A stretch of DNA of 48,328 nucleotides from Rhabdochlamydiaceae bacterium. GTDB lineage: Bacteria > Chlamydiota > Chlamydiia > Chlamydiales > Rhabdochlamydiaceae. Shown here in pieces: positions 43,267-48,328 of this stretch (its first letter is position 1; the number at the start of each line of letters is the position of its first letter). The stretch is from assembly GCA_019745395.1 (NCBI GenBank), contig JAIETG010000010.1, forward strand, positions 98,796-147,123, written 5' to 3'. The notes below the pieces were generated by a model that worked only from the letters and a program-made list of their open reading frames with translations, was not told the origin of the DNA and made no database searches. Both the position numbers and the translations under genes were made by a program.

Positions 43267-45012
43267 ATGAGAAAGGTTTTAACTGTTTTAAGTGTTGCAT
43301 TTACAAGTATGGCCAGTGCGCATATTCATGAAAAGAAAGAAACTTCACAAAACACGCACGCATCTACCGCATCTTTTGTAAGCTCCTATCAGCAGTGGGT
43401 TGATCCTAACAACCACTTTGTGGACTTTTTTTCATCAAACAATGAAGAACAAGCAAGAGTCATTTTTATAGGTTCTTCTGCATATTCTCAAGATGGTCAA
43501 GGCAATCGTCCTACGGTATCTGAAGGAATGGGTTACGGATTGCTACTGTCCTATGCAAATGATGACCAAGCAACTTTTAACAAGTTCCTCCGTTACCTCT
43601 TATCTACGGCAAACAACTACGGGTGCAGCGCATATGGAAATCAAACTTGTTACGCGACAGCTCCTTTAATGATGCCTTGGATTGTTAATGAAGATGGCAA
43701 GCCATTTTGGTTTCTCGCCTCTCAAGGAGCAACCGCATACTATTCTAACGGCTCTGCGACAGACGCAGATATTCAAATAGCTTGGGCCCTTTATCTTGCG
43801 AGTTTAAAAGTTGCTAAAAACTCCTGGCAATCCTCTACATTTGCAACCACTCAAGGCACATTAACCTATGCAGAAATCTTTCAACTAATGGGTGTAGAAA
43901 TTCGTTTGAATGATGTGGACATGAAAAATCTACGATATGTACCTGGAAACCAATGGGGAGCTGCGGGCGTACAGGTCCTCTATCCTGGATATTTTACCCC
44001 TCAAGCTTTTGCAAGTCTTGATACATTGCCTGTCCCCGATGTTTCCTCTACCTGCCCGAGTTTCCCAGCTCATGATCCCATAAATTCTCTACATCTTATT
44101 TTTAAAAACAATATCGCTAAAACGGTCTCTATTGATTATATGGGCGGCAATGGAGGAGTGCAAGTAAACGGCAATTTCGTTCCCAAGGCCGGAGTACCTA
44201 ATGGGTATACAGTATCTGCTATCACAACAGCAGAGGCAGTATTTTCCTCGACCAATCCGTATTATGCAAATGCAAGCATTCAAGCTACCTACTATGATGA
44301 ACAAGGTAATCCTACTATGAAAAGCAACTATAGTATGGAGTACAACAACAACCAGTGGACAGTTAAAGACAATGGCTCTTCTACAGAAAGCAGCTTTTGC
44401 CAATCTCAACCCGGAAACTCTGTCTTTGTATGTCTCACCGATCCCAACATTCAACAAGTCGATTATTCGTTTGCTACGGTTGTCAATAACAGCTTAGCTG
44501 CGATTGAAGACTTTCAAACAAAATACAGCACAGGGCTTATGCCAAATGTCATCCATTATGATGGCACAAACTATGATGAATGGTCTGAAAGTTTTGGCTA
44601 TGATGCTTGCCGTTTCCCTCTATGGGCCAGTGATTTTATAAAAAACAATCCTACGCACCCATCAACTACTGCTATAACCCAAGCCCTTACAGGTTTATTA
44701 GGAGATAAGGGTATTGCATCTTTTATTAAAAACGGGACTTTGCCATCTGGCGGAATTGATGCTATTAAACAAACTGCCGTAGGAAATTGGAACACTTTAT
44801 CCCCACCTTTGAACGCGCCAGTTACAGCTGCAGCTGAGGTTTTAAATAACGAGCAGGTTTATAATGCTTTGATTTCTGGAGTTGTCAGCTATGATATCAC
44901 CAAAAATCAACCCAGCACTACCGACCCTATCGGAGACAGCTCCCCTTATTTCAATGCAGTTATGGTACTCTTAACCCGGGCTTGCATGGAAAATAGATTT
45001 GCAGTCCCTTAA
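43267..45012 (+). CDS. Secreted GH8 endoglucanase-like protein with a large insertion
   Basis: A 581-residue protein with a signal peptide (MRKVLTVLSVAFTSMASA). Glycoside hydrolase family 8 motifs are present: SEGMGYGLLLSYAN with the catalytic acid E86, and SATDADIQIAWALYLA with the catalytic base D166 or D168. GH8 enzymes cut beta-1,4-glucan (cellulose), chitosan or lichenan. Residues about 262-400 are an insertion (Cys-containing, GNGGVQVNGNF, SIQATYYDEQGNP) that may be a carbohydrate-binding module. The GH8 fold resumes with the NVIHYDGTNYDEWSESFGYD region. Amoeba cyst walls contain cellulose, so a host-wall role is plausible. Confidence 0.87.
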   Translation: MRKVLTVLSVAFTSMASAHIHEKKETSQNTHASTASFVSSYQQWVDPNNHFVDFFSSNNEEQARVIFIGSSAYSQDGQGNRPTVSEGMGYGLLLSYANDDQATFNKFLRYLLSTANNYGCSAYGNQTCYATAPLMMPWIVNEDGKPFWFLASQGATAYYSNGSATDADIQIAWALYLASLKVAKNSWQSSTFATTQGTLTYAEIFQLMGVEIRLNDVDMKNLRYVPGNQWGAAGVQVLYPGYFTPQAFASLDTLPVPDVSSTCPSFPAHDPINSLHLIFKNNIAKTVSIDYMGGNGGVQVNGNFVPKAGVPNGYTVSAITTAEAVFSSTNPYYANASIQATYYDEQGNPTMKSNYSMEYNNNQWTVKDNGSSTESSFCQSQPGNSVFVCLTDPNIQQVDYSFATVVNNSLAAIEDFQTKYSTGLMPNVIHYDGTNYDEWSESFGYDACRFPLWASDFIKNNPTHPSTTAITQALTGLLGDKGIASFIKNGTLPSGGIDAIKQTAVGNWNTLSPPLNAPVTAAAEVLNNEQVYNALISGVVSYDITKNQPSTTDPIGDSSPYFNAVMVLLTRACMENRFAVP

Positions 45013-45033
45013 AAGTCCATTTTGTGCTAAAAC

Positions 45034-45060
45034 GTCCGCGAAACTACAACGTTCGCGGAC
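45034..45060 (+). terminator. Hairpin after the cellulase gene
   Basis: GTCCGCGAA pairs perfectly with TTCGCGGAC, with a 9-base loop, 20 bp past the stop. The T run is weak, so termination may be partial. Confidence 0.6.
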
Positions 45061-45083
45061 TCTTAACTTAGGCAGGTTTTCCT

Positions 45084-45611
45084 ATGATCTATGAAATGCT
45101 TTCAGAGGCAAATAAAGATGTCTTTCCTCGCTATCACATACAACTGAACCTACTTAAAAACTGCCCGCAAGTAATCCCCACGTTAGCCAGTTGGTTATAT
45201 GAAACATGGCACCCTTACGACGCTAGTGTAACAAGAGAAAATTTCATTCAATCTTTTGAGACAAGATTAAATAGTGATAAAATCCCGATTACGTTTATCG
45301 CTTTAAAGGAGATGGTGCCAGTCGGCATGATTTCCTTAAAAAAACAAACATCTCCCGAATTTTCAGATTTCCCCGAAAATAGAATCTGGATGTCAGGCCT
45401 TCATGTCATCCCTGAAGAAAGAAACCGAGGACTTGGCGAAGACCTATTGAAATTTGCAGCAAACACTGCCAGATCTCTTGGGTACAAAGAACTCTATTTC
45501 TTTACCTCGGATCTGAGTAAGGTACAGTGGTACACCAAAAGAGAAGCCCAGATCCTTGAAGAACGTCCCTTTCGCAATCACACAATTGTTATCCTATATA
45601 TCCCTTTATAG
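45084..45611 (+). CDS. GNAT family N-acetyltransferase
   Basis: A 175-residue acetyltransferase. The acetyl-CoA loop is VIPEERNRGLGEDLLKFA, and KVQWYTKREAQILEE is the terminal signature. N-terminal WLYETWHPYDASVT is typical of a subset of GNATs with unknown substrates. No signal peptide. The phosphoribosyltransferase gene starts 24 bp after the stop, so the two probably form an operon. Confidence 0.85.
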   Translation: MIYEMLSEANKDVFPRYHIQLNLLKNCPQVIPTLASWLYETWHPYDASVTRENFIQSFETRLNSDKIPITFIALKEMVPVGMISLKKQTSPEFSDFPENRIWMSGLHVIPEERNRGLGEDLLKFAANTARSLGYKELYFFTSDLSKVQWYTKREAQILEERPFRNHTIVILYIPL

Positions 45612-45635
45612 GATCTACCAACCATGGAGCATTTC

Positions 45636-46232
45636 ATGAAAACAATCGCTTTTTTGTTGCTAACAGCATTCTCCGTAAACACCCATCTGAGCGCTACCGA
45701 AACCAAGAATGAATGGATAGAAGAATATATTATAACTGTCCCTGATTTCCCTAAAACCGGCATTCAATTTAAGTGCTATCCCGATCTTTTAAAAAACCCT
45801 AAAGCTTTTCATAGAGCTACGAAAACATTTGCAGAAAGATATAAAAACTTTGATCTCGACGCAATTGTAGGCCTAGATTCTAGGGGCTTTATTTTTGGCG
45901 CAGCACTGGCCTATGAAATGAATTTACCGTTTGTAATGATACGAAAAGCTGGCAAGCTCCCCCGTAAATCTGAGAGAATCGATTACGCTTTAGAATATGG
46001 AAAAGCTTCTTTTGAAATCGAGGTCGACAGCCTAAATCCAGGAGATCGCGTATTGATTGTAGACGATCTTTTAGCAACCGGTGGCACCGCAAACGCTGCG
46101 GCAGCCCTAGTAGAGCGCCTTGGAGCTGAAGTTGTAGAAGTCGCCTGTTTAATTGAGCTTGAAGGCTTACATGGCCGTAAAAATCTAAAATATCCCTTTT
46201 ATTCGCTCATTTCAATCGAAGTTGACGAGTAG
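45636..46232 (+). CDS. apt: Adenine phosphoribosyltransferase with N-terminal signal peptide
   Basis: A 198-residue type I phosphoribosyltransferase converting adenine and PRPP to AMP. Motifs: DSRGFIFGAALAYEMNLPF, RKAGKLPR, YALEYGKASFEI, and the PRPP loop VLIVDDLLATGGTA. The family normally starts near the segment IITVPDFPKTGIQFK. Here about 20 residues (MKTIAFLLLTAFSVNTHLSA) precede it, a textbook signal peptide with an A-like cleavage end. I chose ATG 45636, preceded by GGAG at 7 bases; 45624 is also in frame. With the exported prs-like protein at 31621 it could make AMP outside the cytoplasm. Second gene after a GNAT. Confidence 0.92.
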   Translation: MKTIAFLLLTAFSVNTHLSATETKNEWIEEYIITVPDFPKTGIQFKCYPDLLKNPKAFHRATKTFAERYKNFDLDAIVGLDSRGFIFGAALAYEMNLPFVMIRKAGKLPRKSERIDYALEYGKASFEIEVDSLNPGDRVLIVDDLLATGGTANAAAALVERLGAEVVEVACLIELEGLHGRKNLKYPFYSLISIEVDE

Positions 46233-46239
46233 CGCTCAA

Positions 46240-46276
46240 AACAGCAAGACAGGAAATTTGCCTGTCTTGCTTGTTT
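46240..46276 (+). terminator. Terminator after apt
   Basis: GCAAGACAGG (46244-46253) pairs with CCTGTCTTGC (46261-46270), followed by TTGTTT. It closes the GNAT-apt transcription unit. Confidence 0.82.
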
Positions 46277-46350
46277 ACAAAAGCCGATCAATTGTTTTAT
46301 AAGTTTTCTATATAAAATCATTTACTTTTCTTCATGGAGTAAGAGCTCTC

Positions 46351-46773
46351 ATGTTATCTTCTTTACCTTCTGTAAAGCATCCCCGGATTGGAGTTGCCTG
46401 TATTGTTCAACGAGAAGGCTTAGTTCTTCTCGGCCAAAGAAAAGGAGCGCATGCGATGGGCTTTTGGGGTTTTCCCGGAGGACACTTAGAATTCGGGGAA
46501 AGTGTTGAAGATTGCGCTAGAAGAGAGCTATTAGAAGAAACAAGGCTCAAATCCCTTTCTCTGCGGTTAGGCCCTTGGGTAGAAAATCTCATGGAAGATG
46601 GGCAAAAACATTACATCACAATCTTTGTTTTTATAGATGCATTTGAAGGAGAGCCTATCTTATGTGAGCCTGACAAATGCGAAGGTTGGCAGTGGTTTCG
46701 CTCGAATGCGCTCCCAGATCCACTTTTTTGCCCAATACCCTCTTTAATACAAAAATCCCCCTTAAGCCTTTAG
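46351..46773 (+). CDS. Nudix hydrolase
   Basis: A 140-residue Nudix hydrolase. The Nudix box runs from GGHLEFGESVEDCARRELLE to EET, with the GX5EX7REUXEEXGU pattern satisfied up to the final Gly-type position. Preceded by GLVLLGQRKGAHAMGFWGFP, as in MutT/ADP-sugar-like members with unknown substrate. It hydrolyses nucleoside diphosphate-linked compounds. No signal peptide. Its stop overlaps the opposing DMT permease gene by 4 bases. Confidence 0.9.
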   Translation: MLSSLPSVKHPRIGVACIVQREGLVLLGQRKGAHAMGFWGFPGGHLEFGESVEDCARRELLEETRLKSLSLRLGPWVENLMEDGQKHYITIFVFIDAFEGEPILCEPDKCEGWQWFRSNALPDPLFCPIPSLIQKSPLSL

Positions 46774-47648
46774 ACATATTTGCCTTCATATTTTCTCTCA
46801 AAATATACAGAAACAATTCCGCCTATAATGATCAGAGCCATGCCTATGAGAGACCATAAGTCAGGTACCTTATGCCAAAAAATCCTGTCTAGAATAACTG
46901 AGAAGAGAACCGCTGTATAAGCAAGAGGTGAAAGAGTGCTGGCTTTGCCTTTCTTAAATCCCATTGTGACAAAGATCTGCACTAAATAGAACAAAATAGC
47001 TGCAGCCAAAAGAAGAAAAATCACAGGAAAAGTAAAAGCAGCTCTAAAATCCATAATCGCTCCAGGAAGAGAAAAAATTGTTCCCAAGAGAAAATAATAG
47101 AAAAGCATCCTAGAACTGGGCTCTGTACGGGTAAGCCGACGGATGGCAACCATAGAAATTCCCGTAAGGATCCCGGAAATGAGAGCATAGAAAGATGCTG
47201 CATCTAAAATTTTAGCGTTAGGCTTCAGGATGAAGATAATACCCACCAATCCCACAATCACTGATCCCCACAAATACGGAGGTACTTTTTTCTTAGCCCA
47301 AATCCAAATGATAAAAGGAATCCAAAGAGGCCCGGTATTAGAAAGAAGAACGGCATTGGCAAGCGGAATATAACTTAGAGAAAGAACAAAGAAAAAATAC
47401 CCCGCAAAACCACACACATCACGCGTAAGATGGAGAAAAGGATGACTTGTTTTGAATCCTTCTTTCCAAACTTTAGGAAGCGTTAAAAGAAGACAAATGA
47501 TGTTTTGGAAAAATAGAATCGTAAAAGTCGTAACTGTTTGAGCTGCCACCTTTGAACAGGCACTAAAAAGTGCCAGAAAAAAATAACATAAGGTTACATA
47601 AAAGGCTCCGCGAAGGAGGTTTGCCTTTGGAGAAGTCCCAGATATCAT
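46770..47648 (-). CDS. EamA/DMT-superfamily permease
   Basis: A 292-residue inner-membrane protein with ten hydrophobic helices arranged as two EamA repeats. Conserved pattern: SNTGPLWIPFIIWIWAKKKVP closing the first half, and SPLAYTAVLFSVILDRIFW with LWSLIGMALIIIGG in the second. DMT permeases export or import small metabolites, for example amino acids or S-adenosylmethionine. The substrate cannot be told here. Strongly hydrophobic from residue 12; the C-terminal tail is basic and cytosolic. Confidence 0.9.
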   Translation of the reverse strand: MISGTSPKANLLRGAFYVTLCYFFLALFSACSKVAAQTVTTFTILFFQNIICLLLTLPKVWKEGFKTSHPFLHLTRDVCGFAGYFFFVLSLSYIPLANAVLLSNTGPLWIPFIIWIWAKKKVPPYLWGSVIVGLVGIIFILKPNAKILDAASFYALISGILTGISMVAIRRLTRTEPSSRMLFYYFLLGTIFSLPGAIMDFRAAFTFPVIFLLLAAAILFYLVQIFVTMGFKKGKASTLSPLAYTAVLFSVILDRIFWHKVPDLWSLIGMALIIIGGIVSVYFERKYEGKYV

Positions 47649-47711
47649 GATATACCGATAGTTCGTCGAATATAATTTTGTTATAGGCGAAAAATTTCAA
47701 TTCTTAATAGG

Positions 47712-47745
47712 AAAAAACCTACACCTGTCAAGATGTAGGTTTTTC
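47712..47745. terminator. Terminator
   Basis: AAAAACCTACA / TGTAGGTTTTT, an 11-bp stem with a 10-base loop. It serves the leftward propeller gene that ends at 47753. Confidence 0.85.
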
Positions 47746-47752
47746 TGAGAAT

Positions 47753-48328
47753 TTAAGGAATCGTGATGGTTACAGCAGAGCTTTCCACTCCATTAGAGTC
47801 ATAAGCTTTAATCGCGTATTGAGCAGATGTTGATTTACCCACTGATGGATCTGTAAATTGCAAATCTGACGCGGGATTGCTTCCTGCTAGTTGATTGTTT
47901 CGATAAATATGATAACCCACAATTGCTGAGGTTGGGCTTGCATCCCAAAAAATCTTGTTGTAGTAGACCCTTTGAAAAGGGAATTTATTGACACCTTGAA
48001 ATCCCGTCAAATTACTTGGAGGTAAAATGGATGGAGCCGGTAGAGAACCACCTGTCGCAACTGCAAATGGAGCTTCAAAAGGAGTAAAAGCATTAGTCAC
48101 TATCCCAGAAACTGTATTATTCGTGACATTGATTACTTCAACTTGCTGAGCTCCAGTTGCTGCTACATAAGAAAATGTCCCGTCAGGAATAATAGCAATT
48201 CCAAAAGGAGTGATCTGCGCCACACTCCAAATAACAGTATTGGTAGCTGTATCAATTGCATAGAGTTTGCTAGCAGAAGGATCTGTCACGTAAACTGTTT
48301 CTCCATTAGGAGCAACTGCTACGCCATA
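47753..48328 (-). CDS. YVTN-type beta-propeller protein with Fn3-like tail (N-terminus outside window)
   Basis: The open frame runs to the window edge; the GTG at 48289 is internal because YGVAVAPNGETVYVTDPS starts before it. The visible part has two YVTN/NHL-like propeller repeats (LYAIDTATNTVIWSV, then VEVINVTNNTVSG). The Fn3-like C-terminal domain (KIFWDASPTSAIVGYHIYRN, then YAIKAYDSNGVESS) is shared with the proteins at 13133 and 36208. It is probably exported like its relatives, although its signal peptide is not seen. Likely a surface or secreted binding protein. Confidence 0.8.
   Translation of the reverse strand, partial: YGVAVAPNGETVYVTDPSASKLYAIDTATNTVIWSVAQITPFGIAIIPDGTFSYVAATGAQQVEVINVTNNTVSGIVTNAFTPFEAPFAVATGGSLPAPSILPPSNLTGFQGVNKFPFQRVYYNKIFWDASPTSAIVGYHIYRNNQLAGSNPASDLQFTDPSVGKSTSAQYAIKAYDSNGVESSAVTITIP

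Overview
The window is AT-rich bacterial DNA. It most likely comes from an amoeba- or protist-associated member of the Chlamydiota (Parachlamydia/Simkania-like); a Legionella-like host is the main alternative. The case rests on the combination seen: an Lpg1974/MOMP-like outer-membrane porin, ankyrin and leucine-rich-repeat proteins, a GH8 cellulase, large membrane-anchored proteins with no recognisable family, and attachment-site repeats ending like a chlamydial tmRNA gene. The assignment is inference; no rRNA or other species marker lies in the window. Most genes stand alone with their own hairpin terminator, and orientation changes often.

Layout. (1) 1-5549: a three-gene operon of a zinc-ribbon/SNF2-helicase/Rrp8-type methyltransferase fusion, a DUF4209 protein and a small protein. 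The last two both carry an RNxxxH motif of HEPN type. This looks like an undescribed nucleic-acid-targeting defence or conflict module. (2) 5550-8795: a mini-island bounded by a 61-bp direct repeat. Each copy holds the 3' end of what looks like tmRNA (ssrA) plus its terminator. Inside are a small P-loop kinase, a frameshifted acetyltransferase and a Fic protein. (3) 8796-16057: hemerythrin-like protein plus autoregulated TetR repressor, acetyltransferase, dicarboxylate symporter, a nonsense-mutated ExoD pseudogene, a secreted beta-propeller protein and an aldo/keto reductase. (4) 16058-27252: ankyrin protein, LRR protein, DUF1415 protein, exported hydrolase with a Cys nucleophile, exported acetyltransferase, aminotransferase, porin, DUF4142 protein, SpoU methyltransferase, a phosphotransferase/VOC pair that looks like antibiotic resistance, and a broken Xre regulator. 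(5) 27253-36207: three large or membrane-anchored proteins of unknown role around an exported PRPP synthetase and an exported thiamine pyrophosphokinase. (6) 36208-48328: a second and a third (partial) propeller protein sharing a C-terminal domain with the one in region 3, LD-carboxypeptidase, exported choline-kinase-like enzyme, DUF192 protein, aminoglycoside-phosphotransferase-like protein, GH8 cellulase, acetyltransferase, exported adenine phosphoribosyltransferase, Nudix hydrolase and a DMT permease.

Two themes stand out. First, 1-5549 joins a helicase-methyltransferase fusion to two putative HEPN proteins, next to repeated attachment sites typical of accreting genomic islands. Second, several enzymes that are normally cytosolic (PRPP synthetase, adenine phosphoribosyltransferase, thiamine pyrophosphokinase, choline/thiamine-kinase-like protein, a GNAT acetyltransferase) begin with signal-peptide-like sequences. 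This suggests export of a nucleotide- and cofactor-modifying enzyme set to the periplasm, inclusion or host. Gene decay is common: five broken genes or remnants are recorded with good support, plus one doubtful remnant.
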